Shown one piece after another: positions 35,821 through 46,430 of a DNA stretch of 64,000 nt. The stretch comes from Paenarthrobacter sp. Its GTDB lineage: Bacteria > Actinomycetota > Actinomycetes > Actinomycetales > Micrococcaceae. The notes below the pieces were generated by a model, which searched no databases, was not told the origin of the DNA, and saw only the letters and a list, made by a program, of their open reading frames with translations. The number at the start of each line of letters is the position of its first letter. Within the stretch, counting starts at the first letter, position 1. The DNA is taken from the NCBI GenBank assembly GCA_031179305.1, contig JAPSHX010000017.1, forward strand, positions 21,184 through 85,183, written 5' to 3'. The position numbers and the translations under genes are program-made.

Positions 35821-37179
35821 CTAGTCCTGCAGCAGAGGCTTTTTGGAAGTCTCGGCGGCGAACAGGACTGCGATGAGGGAAACTATGGCGGCGGCAACGA
35901 GGTACCAGCCGGGGGCAAGTTTGCTGGCGGTCATGCCGATCAGGAGGGTTGCCATGAATGGTGCGGTGCCTCCGAACAGGGCGTTGGAGAGGTTGAAGCT
36001 GACGGCGAAGCCTGTGTAGCGGACCTTCGTGGGGAAGAGTTCGGCGAGGAAACTGGGCAGGGTGCCGTCGTTGAGGGTGAGCATGCCGCCCAGCAGGATC
36101 TGCACCAGGACGATCACCAGGAAGTTGCGGGTGTCCAGGAGCATGAACGCTGGCACCGTCAGCAATATGAAGAGGACTGAAGCGGTGATGAGCATGCGCT
36201 TTCGCCCGAATTTGTCCGAAGCGATGCCCGTCAGGAAGATAAAGCCGATGTAGCTGGCCAGCGCGATGGTGGTGGCCAGGAACGACTCCGTGGCACCGAA
36301 GCCCAACTCCTCCGATAGGTAGGTGGGCATGTAGCTGAGGATCACGTAGAAGCCGACGGCGTTCAGCAGCACCGCACCTGTGGCGATGATCAACTGTTTC
36401 TTGTACGTCTTGAACATTGCCAACGCGGGAGCCTTGACGCCGTCGTCCTTCTCGGCCAGTTCACGGAACGCCGGAGTGTCCTCCAGCTTGGTGCGAATGT
36501 ACCGGCCGATCAGACCCATGGGCGCGGCGAGCAGGAACGGCAACCGCCAGCCCCACTCGTTGAGCTGCTCCGCGCTAAGTACTGACGTCAGCAGGGCGGC
36601 AAGCAAGGATCCCAACAGCAGGCCCGCTGCAGTACTGGCAGGCACGACGGCGGCATAGAGTCCGCGTCGATTGGGCGGGGCATACTCCACCAGGAAGGCG
36701 GAAGCTCCCGCGTACTCGCCGGCTGCGGAGAATCCTTGGACGACTCTTACAAGCAGGAGCAGGATCGGCGCCATCACGCCAATGGTGGCGTAGCCCGGTA
36801 TCAGTGCGATGCAGAACGTGGCTACTGACATCAGCAAGATCGAGAGGGACAACGCCTGCTTTCGTCCGAGGCGATCGCCGATATGTCCCCAGATGAAACC
36901 ACCAAGCGGCCTCACGAAGAAGCTGATGGCGAAGACCCCGAAGGTTGCCAGGAGGGCTGTCTGACGGTCTGACTCCGGGAAGAAAACTGTTGAGATGATG
37001 CCGGCCAAATAGCCGTAAACGGCGTAGTCGAACCATTCAACAAAGTTGCCGATGAAGCTGGCCGTGACCACTCGTCGTCGAGTGTCCTTGCTGACTGTGT
37101 TGTTAGGGCTGAGGGTGTGGTTGGAGCCGGAGGCGGGCGAAACACCTTGCTCGGCTGCCACAGAGGATTCATTGCTCAT
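35821..37179 (-). CDS. MFS transporter (MHS family), probable creatine uptake
   Basis: A 452-residue 12-helix transporter of the metabolite:H+ symporter (ProP/ShiA-like) subfamily. Motifs: NFVEWFDYAVYGYLAG in helix 1, RPLGGFIWGHIGDRLGRKQA (motif A) and AGEYAGASAFLVEYAPPNRRG. It is first in an operon with creatinase (27-nt gap) and the IclR gene, so creatine is the likely substrate, with sarcosine or betaine-like compounds as alternatives. ATG 37179 has GGTGGA just upstream; the frame extends to 37257 across the operator region. Confidence 0.85.
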   Translation of the reverse strand: MSNESSVAAEQGVSPASGSNHTLSPNNTVSKDTRRRVVTASFIGNFVEWFDYAVYGYLAGIISTVFFPESDRQTALLATFGVFAISFFVRPLGGFIWGHIGDRLGRKQALSLSILLMSVATFCIALIPGYATIGVMAPILLLLVRVVQGFSAAGEYAGASAFLVEYAPPNRRGLYAAVVPASTAAGLLLGSLLAALLTSVLSAEQLNEWGWRLPFLLAAPMGLIGRYIRTKLEDTPAFRELAEKDDGVKAPALAMFKTYKKQLIIATGAVLLNAVGFYVILSYMPTYLSEELGFGATESFLATTIALASYIGFIFLTGIASDKFGRKRMLITASVLFILLTVPAFMLLDTRNFLVIVLVQILLGGMLTLNDGTLPSFLAELFPTKVRYTGFAVSFNLSNALFGGTAPFMATLLIGMTASKLAPGWYLVAAAIVSLIAVLFAAETSKKPLLQD

Positions 37180-37200
37180 GTGTCCACCAAAATCATTGGG

Positions 37201-37257
37201 GTTGCATTCAACGCAACGCTGTTGCACCAGAGTATGTGTGAGCGACGCCACGGTCAA
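37201..37257 (-). promoter_or_regulatory. Promoter and IclR-type operator of the creatine operon
   Basis: On the minus strand TTGACC (37252-37257), a 17-nt spacer and TACTCT (37229-37234) form the promoter. Palindromes GCAAC-GCT-GTTGC (37213-37225) and GTTGC-N7-GCAAC (37201-37217) cover the expected start site, matching IclR-type half-sites. Confidence 0.6.
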
Positions 37258-37345
37258 GGGTCAATATGAAAGTAACAAGGAGCATTGAAAGTTCGCAGCT
37301 GCGGGAGAACCGGCTTCCCCGCAGAATTTGGCAGGCATGACGCCT

Positions 37346-37370
37346 GTTGCAACAGTAGGAACATTGTTGC
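37346..37370. promoter_or_regulatory. Second GTTGC/GCAAC operator cluster in the 389-bp gap
   Basis: GTTGCAAC (37346-37353) and GCAAC-N12-GTTGC (37349-37370) repeat the half-sites of the creatine promoter about 130 bp further upstream, perhaps for looping. The gap 37180-37568 otherwise holds a weak hairpin (CTGCGGG with CCCGCAG, near 37298-37323) and no convincing gene. Confidence 0.45.
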
Positions 37371-37568
37371 GTCAGAGGAGCATTCGACGGCCCTTAAGCT
37401 CCTGTGCCACAGAAAAGGACGGGAGACAGCTACGCGCGTAGGAGCCACCACGGATGATCAGCGACACCCAAATACAGGAGGCCTCACTGAATATGCGCAG
37501 CGCGCAGGAATTCGGGGCCAGAGAGCGACCCGCCAAGCACGCGGGACGTGAGAGGGCGTTCGGAAGCT

Positions 37569-38240
37569 CTAGAGGACCTTGCGGATGGTCTCTTCGAAGC
37601 TGACTACGTGGTGCAGGGCGAGCTCGGCGGCGCGTTCTTCGTCGCCGTCAGCTATGGCCGTGAGGAGGTCGGCGTGCTCGGAGATGTGACCGGAAACGGA
37701 AGGCATTTTTTCGAGCATGTGGCACCAGATTCGGGTGGCCAGGTTGTCATAACGAATGAGGACGTCTTCGAGGTGCGCGTTGGCGGAAGCCTTGTAGATG
37801 AGTCGGTGCACTTGGATGTCGTACCGCATGAGTTCTTGGGAGGAGTTGTCCCTGCCTTCAAGATCACGGATTGCAGCGGCGACAGCGCGGAGCTCCGAGC
37901 GCATGGCAGGGCTGGCCATGCGGGCGGCTTTCCTGGAGGCGAGCGGCTCCAGGAGTTCGCGGATCTCGGAAACTTCGGCAAGCTGGGTAATGTCCACCCC
38001 GGTGGCGAACGTACCGCGCCTCGGATAGGACACCACGAGGTGGTCGCTTTCGAGTCGCTTGATGGCCTCCCGAACGGGAGTGCGTCCGATCCCCAGTTCA
38101 GCAGCGATTTGGCCGTCGTTGATGGGGTCGCCGGGTTTCACATCCAGCATGATGAGCCTGTCACGCAGCAGCAGGTAAGCGTTCTCCGCCAGGGACGAAC
38201 CCTGCGGAGTTGATTCCAGTGCTTCCAATGCGGCGCTCAT
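37569..38240 (-). CDS. GntR-family regulator (FCD) of the glyA-sox operon
   Basis: A 223-residue GntR/FCD regulator: winged HTH (LIMLDVKPGDPINDGQIAAEL, GIGRTPVREAIKRLESD) and an FCD domain with the histidine ligands (RYDIQVHRLIYKASANAHLE, later HISEHADLL and HHVVSFEE). It is divergent from the glyA-sox operon with a palindrome over that promoter, so repression relieved by sarcosine, glycine or serine is likely. ATG 38240 has GGGAGAG upstream. Confidence 0.85.
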   Translation of the reverse strand: MSAALEALESTPQGSSLAENAYLLLRDRLIMLDVKPGDPINDGQIAAELGIGRTPVREAIKRLESDHLVVSYPRRGTFATGVDITQLAEVSEIRELLEPLASRKAARMASPAMRSELRAVAAAIRDLEGRDNSSQELMRYDIQVHRLIYKASANAHLEDVLIRYDNLATRIWCHMLEKMPSVSGHISEHADLLTAIADGDEERAAELALHHVVSFEETIRKVL

Positions 38241-38293
38241 TGCTCTCTCCCGTCGTCCTACTTCAGTCTGCTGGATGAGTTACCGCAGACCTG

Positions 38294-38332
38294 TTGACGA
38301 CCATGTGATCTTCAACATACTATGGCAATAGT
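38294..38332 (+). promoter_or_regulatory. Promoter and operator of the glyA-sox operon
   Basis: TTGACG (38294-38299), an 18-nt spacer and TACTAT (38318-38323). The palindrome ACTAT-GGCA-ATAGT (38319-38332) overlaps the -10 and the start site, a repressor position for the divergent GntR protein. A weaker pair GTCTGC (38266-38271) and GCAGAC (38285-38290) lies just upstream. Confidence 0.6.
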
Positions 38333-38390
38333 TCTAATATATCAGTTGCCTAACAGTCGGCCACTAGACAAGCTTTTGAAGGAGAACACC

Positions 38391-39776
38391 ATGGTTGAAC
38401 CGCTGATCCGCCCGCTCGCCCAGGCGGACCCGGAGGTCGATCAGGCGATCGCCCAGGAACTCATCCGCCAGCAGTCCACGCTGGAAATGATCGCCTCCGA
38501 AAACTTCGCCCCAACGGCCGTCATGGAAGCCCAGGGATCGGTGCTGACCAATAAGTACGCCGAGGGATACCCAGGCAAGCGCTACTACGGCGGCTGCGAA
38601 CACGTTGATGTGATCGAGCAGCTGGCGATTGACCGCTTGAAGTCCCTGTTCGGCGCAGAATTCGCCAACGTCCAGCCGCACTCCGGCGCACAGGCCAACG
38701 CCTCGGCCATGCACGCGCTGATCACTCCGGGCGACACCATCATGGGCCTGAACCTCGCCCACGGCGGACACCTGACCCACGGCATGCGCATCAACTTCTC
38801 CGGCAAGCTGTACAAAGTTGTTCCTTACGGCGTTCGCGAGGACACTCACACCGTAGATATGGCTGAAGTTGAGCGCCTCGCCCTCGAGAGCAAGCCGCAG
38901 CTGATCGTCGCCGGCTGGTCCGCTTACTCCCGCCAGCTGGACTTCGCCGAATTCCGCCGCATCGCGGACCTGGTGGGCGCCTACCTCATGGTGGACATGG
39001 CCCACTTCGCGGGTCTCGTCGCCGCAGGTCTCCACCCCAGCCCGGTACCGCACGCCCACATCGTCACCAGCACAACCCACAAGACCCTTGGTGGCCCTCG
39101 CGGTGGTGTGATTCTCACCAACGACGCCGACATCGCCAAGAAGGTGAACTCCGCCGTCTTCCCCGGCCAGCAAGGTGGACCGCTGGAACACGTCATCGCT
39201 GCCAAGGCCGTAGCTTTCAAGATGGCCGCGGAGCCGGAATTCCAGGAACGCCAGGTCCGCGTTCTCGAAGGCTCAAAGATCCTTGCCCAGCGACTTCTCC
39301 AAGAAGACGTAGCTGCAGCCGGCATCTCGGTTGTCAGCGGCGGAACAGACGTCCACCTGGTCCTCGCCGACCTCCGCCACTCCGTCCTCAACGGCCAGCA
39401 GGCCGAAGACACGCTGCACCGAATTGGCATCACGGTCAACCGCAACGCAGTGCCCTTCGACCCCCGCCCGCCGATGGTTTCGTCCGGTCTGCGCATCGGC
39501 ACCCCTGCCCTCGCCGCCCGCGGTTTCGGCGCCGAGGACTTCACCGAAGTCTCTGACATCATCGCGACGGCGTTGATCGCCGCAGCGAACAGCGGCACCA
39601 AAGCAGACGGCACCGAAGCAGGCACCGAAGCTGACGTCACCTTGGACGACGCCACCGCCGTCGAGCTTCGCCGCCGCGTGACCGCACTGGCGGAGAAGTT
39701 CCCGCTTTACCCGCACCTTTCCAATAACGGCAATGGCGCCGTAACCGAAGCAGAACTGATTGGAGCAGCCCAGTGA
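38391..39776 (+). CDS. glyA: Serine hydroxymethyltransferase (catabolic copy)
   Basis: A 461-residue PLP enzyme joining glycine and 5,10-methylene-tetrahydrofolate to serine. The PLP-binding lysine is Lys231 in [14 protein letters not shown], and [12 protein letters not shown] and [13 protein letters not shown] are typical. An inserted acidic linker near 405-420 ([15 protein letters not shown]) is unusual. AAGGAG precedes ATG 38391. As first gene of the sox operon it would use both products of sarcosine oxidase, glycine and the C1 unit. A housekeeping glyA probably exists elsewhere. Confidence 0.95.
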   Translation: MVEPLIRPLAQADPEVDQAIAQELIRQQSTLEMIASENFAPTAVMEAQGSVLTNKYAEGYPGKRYYGGCEHVDVIEQLAIDRLKSLFGAEFANVQPHSGAQANASAMHALITPGDTIMGLNLAHGGHLTHGMRINFSGKLYKVVPYGVREDTHTVDMAEVERLALESKPQLIVAGWSAYSRQLDFAEFRRIADLVGAYLMVDMAHFAGLVAAGLHPSPVPHAHIVTSTTHKTLGGPRGGVILTNDADIAKKVNSAVFPGQQGGPLEHVIAAKAVAFKMAAEPEFQERQVRVLEGSKILAQRLLQEDVAAAGISVVSGGTDVHLVLADLRHSVLNGQQAEDTLHRIGITVNRNAVPFDPRPPMVSSGLRIGTPALAARGFGAEDFTEVSDIIATALIAAANSGTKADGTEAGTEADVTLDDATAVELRRRVTALAEKFPLYPHLSNNGNGAVTEAELIGAAQ

Positions 39777-40993
39777 GTGCAGACCACCTCCCCGAACACC
39801 CGGACTTCCTCTGGCGCAACCCGGAACCGAAGAAAAGCTACGACGCAGTGATTGTGGGCGGCGGCGGGCACGGCCTCGCCACCGCATACTTCCTGGCGAA
39901 GAACCACGGCATGACCAACATCGCCATCCTGGAAAAGGGCTGGCTGGCCGGTGGAAACATGGCCCGTAACACCACCATCATCCGTTCCAACTACCTCTGG
40001 GACGAGAGCGCCGCCATTTATGAGCACGCCCTCAAACTCTGGGAGATCCTCCCGGAAGAGTTGGAGTACGACTTCCTGTTCAGCCAGCGTGGCGTTATGA
40101 ACCTGGCCCACACTTTGGGTGATGTCCGCGAAAGCGTTCGCCGCGTGGGCGCCAACAGGCTCAACGGCGTGGACGCTGAATGGCTGGACCCGGAGCAGGT
40201 CAAGGAACTCTGCCCCATCCTGAACATCAGCGACAACATCCGCTACCCGGTTATGGGCGCCACGTACCAGCCGCGTGCAGGCATCGCCAAGCACGACCAC
40301 GTTGCATGGGCCTTCGCCCGCAAATGCGATGAACTCGGTGTGGACATCATCCAGAACTGTGAAGTCACCGGCTTCGTCAAGGACGGCAACCGCGTCACCG
40401 GCGTCAAGACCACCCGCGGCAATATCAACACCGAGAAGGTGGGCCTCTGCGCCGCCGGCCACAGCTCGGTACTGGCAGAAATGGCAGGCTTCCGCCTGCC
40501 GATCCAGTCGCACCCGCTCCAGGCACTGGTTTCGGAACTGCACGAGCCGGTCCACCCCACGGTGGTCATGTCCAACCACGTTCACGTGTACGTCTCCCAG
40601 GCCCACAAGGGCGAACTGGTGATGGGCGCCGGCGTGGACTCCTACAACGGCTACGGCCAGCGCGGTTCGTTCCACGTGATCGAGGAGCAGATGGCAGCCG
40701 CCGTGGAGCTCTTCCCGATTTTCGCCCGGGCCCACGTGCTCCGGACCTGGGGCGGGATCGTGGACACCACGTTGGACGCCTCTCCGATCGTTGGCCTTTC
40801 ACCTGTGGAGAACATGTTCGTCAACTGCGGTTGGGGAACGGGCGGCTTCAAGGGCACCCCGGCAGCGGGCCTGACCTTCGCCCACACCATCGCCACCGGC
40901 GCTCCTCACAAGCTGAACAAGCCCTTCGCCCTGGAACGCTTCGAAACCGGAGCCTTGATCGACGAACACGGCGCCGCAGCCGTGGCCCACTAG
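39773..40993 (+). CDS. soxB: Sarcosine oxidase subunit beta
   Basis: A 406-residue flavoprotein subunit of heterotetrameric sarcosine oxidase, holding the sarcosine-oxidising FAD site and the covalent FMN at the alpha-beta interface. The Rossmann motif GGGGHG is at 29-34 ([16 protein letters not shown]), with later [18 protein letters not shown] and the C-terminal [19 protein letters not shown] 39773 overlaps the glyA stop (GTGA), showing translational coupling. Confidence 0.95.
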   Translation: MSADHLPEHPDFLWRNPEPKKSYDAVIVGGGGHGLATAYFLAKNHGMTNIAILEKGWLAGGNMARNTTIIRSNYLWDESAAIYEHALKLWEILPEELEYDFLFSQRGVMNLAHTLGDVRESVRRVGANRLNGVDAEWLDPEQVKELCPILNISDNIRYPVMGATYQPRAGIAKHDHVAWAFARKCDELGVDIIQNCEVTGFVKDGNRVTGVKTTRGNINTEKVGLCAAGHSSVLAEMAGFRLPIQSHPLQALVSELHEPVHPTVVMSNHVHVYVSQAHKGELVMGAGVDSYNGYGQRGSFHVIEEQMAAAVELFPIFARAHVLRTWGGIVDTTLDASPIVGLSPVENMFVNCGWGTGGFKGTPAAGLTFAHTIATGAPHKLNKPFALERFETGALIDEHGAAAVAH

Positions 40994-41014
40994 CCAGGAC
41001 AGGACAGGAAAAAC

Positions 41015-41452
41015 ATGCTTCTCATTTCATGCCCCAACTGCGGGCCACGCGACGAAACCGAATTCCACTACGGCGGCCAGGCACACATCGCCTACCCGGA
41101 GAACCCCAACGACCTCACGGACCGCGAATGGGCTGAGTACCTGTTCTACCGGGAAAACACCAAGGGCACCTTCGCCGAGCGCTGGGTCCACAGCACCGGC
41201 TGCCGCCAATGGTTCAACATGCTCCGCGACACCGTGAGCTACGAAATCCACTCCATCTACGCAATGGGCCAGCCCCGCCCCGACCTCGCTAAGAGTACGG
41301 CGGCAGGAACAGGCACAACCCCCACGAGCGAACCGGCCCAGCCCGGCGAGTTCACCCAAAGCGGCGACTTCGGCCAAGCAGGCGAACCAGGCCTCGCACC
41401 CGGGGCCGCAACAACAGGCGCCACAGCACCCACCTCCTCGGAAGGAGTCTAG
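41015..41452 (+). CDS. soxD: Sarcosine oxidase subunit delta
   Basis: A 145-residue small subunit. The zinc ligands Cys6, Cys9 (CPNCG), His59 and Cys63 (HSTGC) are all present, agreeing with the known site in the Corynebacterium enzyme. Family members are usually about 90-100 residues. Here a Gly/Ala/Thr/Pro-rich tail of some 50 residues (from about 95, [20 protein letters not shown]) is added and is probably disordered. It is followed 2 nt later by soxA. Confidence 0.92.
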   Translation: MLLISCPNCGPRDETEFHYGGQAHIAYPENPNDLTDREWAEYLFYRENTKGTFAERWVHSTGCRQWFNMLRDTVSYEIHSIYAMGQPRPDLAKSTAAGTGTTPTSEPAQPGEFTQSGDFGQAGEPGLAPGAATTGATAPTSSEGV

Positions 41453-41454
41453 AA

Positions 41455-44400
41455 GTGACCAGCAAGAACGCACGCCTCGCCACCGGCGGACGCATCGATC
41501 GCAGCATCTCTTGGCGCTTCACCGTGGACGATCAGGAATTCACCGGTCACCCGGGTGACACCATCGCTTCGGCACTGTTGGCCAACGGTCACATCAACGC
41601 CGGCAATTCCCTCTATGAGGACCGCCCCCGCGGCATCATGGCCGCCGGCGTGGAAGAGTCCAACGCCTTGGTCAAGATCGCCCCCCGCTTCCGCGGCCAC
41701 GTAGCCGAATCCATGCTTCCCGCCACCGCAGTTTCTCTGGTGGACGGCATGAACATCGAGCTCCTGTCCGGCTTGGGCAAACTGGATCCCAACGAGGACA
41801 AAGCCGAGTACGACAAGAAGTACGTCCACACGGACGTCCTTGTGGTCGGTGGCGGTATCGCCGGCCTGGCTGCAGCACGTGAAGCCGTCCGTACCGGTGC
41901 CCGCGTCATCCTGATCGACGACCAGCCAGAACTTGGCGGCTCGCTGCTCTCCGGTTCCACCGCCCCGGAATTGGCCGAACAGATCGAAGGCAGGCCCGCT
42001 CTGGAATGGGTAGCTGACGTGGAAGCCGAGCTGGTTTCCGCCGGCGAATGCACGGTGCTGAACCGGACCACCGCGTTCGGCTCCTATGACTCGAACTACT
42101 TCATTGCAGCCCAGAACCGCACGGACCACTTGAGTGTTCCGGCAGCTTCGGGCGTCTCCCGCCAGCGTATTTGGCACATCCGTGCCAAGCAGGTTGTCCT
42201 GGCACCGGGCGCCCACGAGCGTCCGCTGGTGTTCGAGAACAACGACCGTCCGGGCATCATGCTCGCCTCGGCCGCCCGCACCTACCTGAACCGGTACGCC
42301 GTGGCTGCCGGCTCGCGCGTTGTCATCAGCACCACCAACGACTCCGCTTACGCTCTCGCCTCGGACCTGAAGGCAGCAGGCGTGGCGGTTGCCGCCGTCG
42401 TCGATGCCCGCCCGCAGATCAGCGCAAAGGCCGCCGCCGCCGTCGAGTCCGGTATCCGGGTGCTCATCGGCAGTGCGGTGGCTGACACTTCCGCAGACGA
42501 GAACGGCCGTCTGAACGGTGTCACCATCCGCAGTATTAGCGACGACGGCGAACTCACCTCGGGCGTCGAACAGCTGGCTGCCGATCTGCTCGCGGTTTCC
42601 GGTGGCTGGAGCCCGGTGGTCCACCTCCACAGCCAGCGCCAGGGCAAGCTGCGTTGGGATGACGAGCTCGCAGCGTTCATTCCCACCGCTCCTGTCAGGG
42701 ACCAGCACGTTGTGGGCGCAGGCCGTGGCAGCTTCGAACTCCAGGACTGCCTGGCAGAGGGCATCTCGGCTGGAGCAGCAGCGTCCATCGCGGCTGGTTT
42801 CGAGTCAGCCACCACTCCCGTAGAGCTGCAGGCACCCGTGGCCAGCGCTCCGAGCCGTCAGCTCTGGCTGGTTCCCGGCCAGACTGGCGAACCGGGCGAG
42901 TGGCACCATCACTTCGTCGACTTCCAGCGCGACCAGTCCGTGGCCGATGTCCTTCGCTCCACCGGAGCAGGCATGCGGTCCGTGGAACACGTCAAGCGGT
43001 ACACCTCCATCAGCACCGCCAACGATCAGGGCAAGACGTCCGGCGTCAACGCGATCGGCGTCATCGCCGCAGCATTGAAGTTCGGTGGAGCCGAGAACAT
43101 TCCGGGCGTCGGTGAGATCGGAACCACCGCTTACCGTGCTCCGTTCACGCCCGTGGCCTTCGCCGCTTTGGCTGGCCGCCAGCGTGGCGAACTGTTCGAT
43201 CCCGCCCGCGTGACCTCCATCCACCCGTGGCACGTTGCCCAGGGCGCACTGTTCGAAGATGTTGGACAGTGGAAGCGCCCTTGGTACTACCCGCTGGCCG
43301 GGGAAGACATGGACACGGCAGTCCTGCGCGAGTGCGCAGCCGTCCGCGAATCCGTGGGCTTCATGGATGCAACCACGCTCGGCAAAATCGAGATCCGTGG
43401 CAAGGACGCCGGCGAATTCCTCAACCGCGTGTACACCAACGCCTTCAAGAAGCTCGCGCCGGGGTCCGCCCGCTACGGTGTCATGTGCACCCTGGACGGC
43501 ATGATCTTCGACGACGGCGTGACCCTCCGTTTGGACGATGACCGCTACTTCATGACCACCACCACCGGCGGCGCAGCCAAGGTGCTGGACTGGCTGGAAG
43601 AGTGGCACCAGACGGAGTGGCCGGAACTCGATGTGGTCTGCACGTCCGTCACGGAACAGTGGAGCACCATCGCCGTCGTCGGCCCGAAGTCCCGCGCCGT
43701 GATCGCCAAGGTTGCTCCCCAGCTCGCCGAAAACGGTGGCCTGGACGCTGACGCCTTCCCATTCATGACCTTCCGCGAGACCACGCTGGCCTCCGGAGTG
43801 CAGGCTCGTGTTTGCCGCATTTCCTTCTCCGGCGAACTGGCATACGAAATCAACATCCCGTCCTGGTACGGACTCAACACCTGGGAAGCCGTCGCTGCCG
43901 CAGGTGCGGAGTTCAACATCACCCCTTACGGCACCGAAACCATGCACGTTCTCCGCGCCGAGAAGGGCTACCCGATTGTCGGGCAGGACACCGACGGCAC
44001 GGTCACCCCTCAGGATGCCGGCATGGACTGGATTGTCTCCAAGGCCAAGGACTTCATCGGCAAGCGCTCCTACCTCCGCGAAGACGCAAGCCGTGAGGAC
44101 CGCAAGCACCTGGTCAGCGTCCTTCCCGTGGACCACTCGCTGAGGTTGCCGGAAGGCACGCAGCTCGTGGAAAAGGGCATTCCGGTCAACCCGGCTGACG
44201 GACCCGTTCCCATGGAGGGCTTCGTGACTTCCAGCTACCACAGCGCCGCGCTGGGCCGTTCCTTCGCCCTGGCACTCATTCAAAACGGCCGCAACCGCAT
44301 CGGCGAGACCCTGGTGGCCTCGCTGGGAGACCAATTGGTGGACGTGGTTGTTGGCGAAACCGTACTTTTCGATGCTGAAGGGACCCGCAAAGATGGCTGA
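41455..44400 (+). CDS. soxA: Sarcosine oxidase subunit alpha
   Basis: A 981-residue subunit. It begins with a ferredoxin-like fold ([21 protein letters not shown]), followed by an NAD-binding oxidoreductase module ([18 protein letters not shown] at about 125-142) and, from about 590, a GcvT-like aminomethyltransferase domain that binds tetrahydrofolate and captures formaldehyde as methylene-THF. GTG 41455 lies 2 nt after the soxD stop. Its 3' end overlaps soxG by 8 nt. With B, D and G it forms the complete TSOX complex. Confidence 0.95.
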   Translation: MTSKNARLATGGRIDRSISWRFTVDDQEFTGHPGDTIASALLANGHINAGNSLYEDRPRGIMAAGVEESNALVKIAPRFRGHVAESMLPATAVSLVDGMNIELLSGLGKLDPNEDKAEYDKKYVHTDVLVVGGGIAGLAAAREAVRTGARVILIDDQPELGGSLLSGSTAPELAEQIEGRPALEWVADVEAELVSAGECTVLNRTTAFGSYDSNYFIAAQNRTDHLSVPAASGVSRQRIWHIRAKQVVLAPGAHERPLVFENNDRPGIMLASAARTYLNRYAVAAGSRVVISTTNDSAYALASDLKAAGVAVAAVVDARPQISAKAAAAVESGIRVLIGSAVADTSADENGRLNGVTIRSISDDGELTSGVEQLAADLLAVSGGWSPVVHLHSQRQGKLRWDDELAAFIPTAPVRDQHVVGAGRGSFELQDCLAEGISAGAAASIAAGFESATTPVELQAPVASAPSRQLWLVPGQTGEPGEWHHHFVDFQRDQSVADVLRSTGAGMRSVEHVKRYTSISTANDQGKTSGVNAIGVIAAALKFGGAENIPGVGEIGTTAYRAPFTPVAFAALAGRQRGELFDPARVTSIHPWHVAQGALFEDVGQWKRPWYYPLAGEDMDTAVLRECAAVRESVGFMDATTLGKIEIRGKDAGEFLNRVYTNAFKKLAPGSARYGVMCTLDGMIFDDGVTLRLDDDRYFMTTTTGGAAKVLDWLEEWHQTEWPELDVVCTSVTEQWSTIAVVGPKSRAVIAKVAPQLAENGGLDADAFPFMTFRETTLASGVQARVCRISFSGELAYEINIPSWYGLNTWEAVAAAGAEFNITPYGTETMHVLRAEKGYPIVGQDTDGTVTPQDAGMDWIVSKAKDFIGKRSYLREDASREDRKHLVSVLPVDHSLRLPEGTQLVEKGIPVNPADGPVPMEGFVTSSYHSAALGRSFALALIQNGRNRIGETLVASLGDQLVDVVVGETVLFDAEGTRKDG

Positions 44401-45037
44401 AACAGCAACACCAGCAGAAACCGCACACGTCAACCGCGTTCGGGGTGCCCGCCGCAGCCCGGCCGAACACCTGGCTGACGCTTTCACCTCCGGCTCCGTG
44501 CCGGGCACGGTGACGCTCACCGAAATTCCGTACCAGACCATGGTGGGGATCAGGGTTCACCCAGCGTCCGACGCCGGTGCCCGGGTTGCGTCCGTGACCG
44601 GCGGCTTGCCTGCCACTTGCGGCGACGTGACGGGGACGGGTTCCGTGAACGCCCTGTGGCTGGGCCCCACCGAATTCATGGTGGTTGCCCCGGAGGAAGC
44701 CCATGACTCACTGGGCGGTTCCTTGGTCAGCGATCTGACCACCGCACTGGGCAACGACGCCGGCCAGGTGGTGGACTTGTCCGCGAACCGCACCACGTTC
44801 GAGCTCTCCGGCAGCCACGCCCGCGCAGTGCTGGAGAAGACATGCGCGCTGGACCTCCACCCGCGCGTCTTCAAGGCCGGTACGGCTGTCTCCACTGAGC
44901 TTGCGCACATTCCGGTGATGCTCTGGAAGACCTCGGATGAGTCCTACCGGATCTTTCCCCGGGCCTCGTTTGCCGACTTCCTGGGACGCTGGCTCCTCGA
45001 TGCCATGCGGGAGTACGCCTCCCCAGAGGTCCCCTAA
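44393..45037 (+). CDS. soxG: Sarcosine oxidase subunit gamma
   Basis: A 214-residue subunit of the heterotetramer, related in fold to a GcvT fragment: [41 protein letters not shown] and [21 protein letters not shown] are typical of SoxG. ATG 44393 overlaps the soxA end. Its stop overlaps the sdaA start (TAATG), so the whole operon is tightly coupled. Confidence 0.93.
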   Translation: MAETATPAETAHVNRVRGARRSPAEHLADAFTSGSVPGTVTLTEIPYQTMVGIRVHPASDAGARVASVTGGLPATCGDVTGTGSVNALWLGPTEFMVVAPEEAHDSLGGSLVSDLTTALGNDAGQVVDLSANRTTFELSGSHARAVLEKTCALDLHPRVFKAGTAVSTELAHIPVMLWKTSDESYRIFPRASFADFLGRWLLDAMREYASPEVP

Positions 45038-46428
45038 TGGCACTAAGTGTGCTTGACCTGTTTTCTGTTGGCATCGGGCCGTCTTCTTCACACACGGTAG
45101 GCCCGATGCGTGCGGCAAAGCAGTTCACGGACGGTCTCGAATCGTCCGGCCAACTCCCGGCTACGGTGCGCGTCCAGGCTGAGCTTTTCGGCTCCCTGGG
45201 CGCCACCGGCCGGGGCCACGGCTCTGACAAGGCCGTGGTGCTGGGGCTGCAAGGCCACTCTCCCGAAACCGTGAACACCCACACCGCCGATGACCAGGTG
45301 GCCGCCGCTGCGCTCGATGCGGAACTTCGCTTGGGCGGCAACCACCGTGTGGACTTCAACTGGGACGAGGACGTGGTCCTGCACCGCCGCAAGTCGCTTC
45401 CGGCACACCCCAACGGCATGACGTTCCGCGCGCTGGACCACACGGGCAACGTGCTGCGGGAACGCAGCTACTACTCCATTGGGGGCGGCTTCGTGGTGGA
45501 CGGGGACGTCTCCGGAGCCGACAAAGTGGTAGCCGACGACACTGTTCTGCCCTACCCCTTCACCACTGCCGACGAACTGCTGGCCATCTGCCTACGGGAA
45601 GGCAAGTCGATCTCGGACATCATGCTGGCCAACGAACTCGTATGGCGTTCCGAGGAAGAGCTCCGCGAACGGCTGCTGGGCATCTGGGCCGTCATGCAGG
45701 AATGCGTTGACAACGGCTGCTCTGCCGAGGGAATCCTGCCGGGAGGCCTCAATGTAACGCGACGGGCGCCGTCGTTGTTCAAGAAGCTCTCCGAAACTGA
45801 CGCAGACCTGAACGGTGCGCACTCTGCCGATCCGCTCCTCGCCATGGAATGGGTGAACCTGTTCGCCCTGGCTGTGAATGAGGAGAACGCCGCGGGCGGC
45901 AGGATCGTCACAGCGCCCACCAATGGTGCCGCCGGAATTGTCCCGGCAGTGCTGCACTACTACACAAAATTTGTTCCAGGAGCCAACGACGACGGTGTCG
46001 TTCGCTTCCTGCTGGCGGCGGCCGCCGTCGGAATCCTGTTCAAAATCAACGCGTCCATCTCAGGCGCCGAGGTGGGCTGCCAAGGTGAAGTGGGCTCCGC
46101 CTGCTCCATGGCCGCCGCCGGTCTCTGCGAAGTCCTCGGTGGAACGCCCGGGCAAGTGGAAAATGCCGCCGAAGTGGGCATCGAACATAACCTCGGCCTC
46201 ACCTGCGATCCCGTGGGCGGACTGGTGCAGATCCCCTGCATCGAACGCAATGCGATCGCCAGCGTCAAGGCCATCAACGCCGCCCGCCTTGCCCTGCACG
46301 GCGACGGCAGCCACAAAGTGTCCCTGGACAAAGCCATCAAGACCATGCGCGAAACAGGCGCAGACATGAAATCCAAATACAAGGAGACCTCCCGTGGAGG
46401 CCTCGCCGTCAACGTAGTGGAGTGCTAG
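45037..46428 (+). CDS. sdaA: L-serine ammonia-lyase
   Basis: A 463-residue single-chain iron-sulfur L-serine dehydratase that turns serine into pyruvate and ammonia. The N-terminal motif [19 protein letters not shown] belongs to the beta-like domain. The alpha-like domain has [19 protein letters not shown] and [16 protein letters not shown] with cluster-binding cysteines. It completes the route from sarcosine through serine to central metabolism. Confidence 0.95.
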   Translation: MALSVLDLFSVGIGPSSSHTVGPMRAAKQFTDGLESSGQLPATVRVQAELFGSLGATGRGHGSDKAVVLGLQGHSPETVNTHTADDQVAAAALDAELRLGGNHRVDFNWDEDVVLHRRKSLPAHPNGMTFRALDHTGNVLRERSYYSIGGGFVVDGDVSGADKVVADDTVLPYPFTTADELLAICLREGKSISDIMLANELVWRSEEELRERLLGIWAVMQECVDNGCSAEGILPGGLNVTRRAPSLFKKLSETDADLNGAHSADPLLAMEWVNLFALAVNEENAAGGRIVTAPTNGAAGIVPAVLHYYTKFVPGANDDGVVRFLLAAAAVGILFKINASISGAEVGCQGEVGSACSMAAAGLCEVLGGTPGQVENAAEVGIEHNLGLTCDPVGGLVQIPCIERNAIASVKAINAARLALHGDGSHKVSLDKAIKTMRETGADMKSKYKETSRGGLAVNVVEC

Positions 46429-46430
46429 CC

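Noticed and set aside
37258..37568. Possible glycine riboswitch before the sarcosine genes
   Set aside because: I could not find the paired aptamer consensus here or in 38241-38390; protein operators explain the regions better.
42805..44541. 578-codon open frame antisense to soxA
   Set aside because: No recognisable domain and an unnatural composition; soxA on the other strand is certain.
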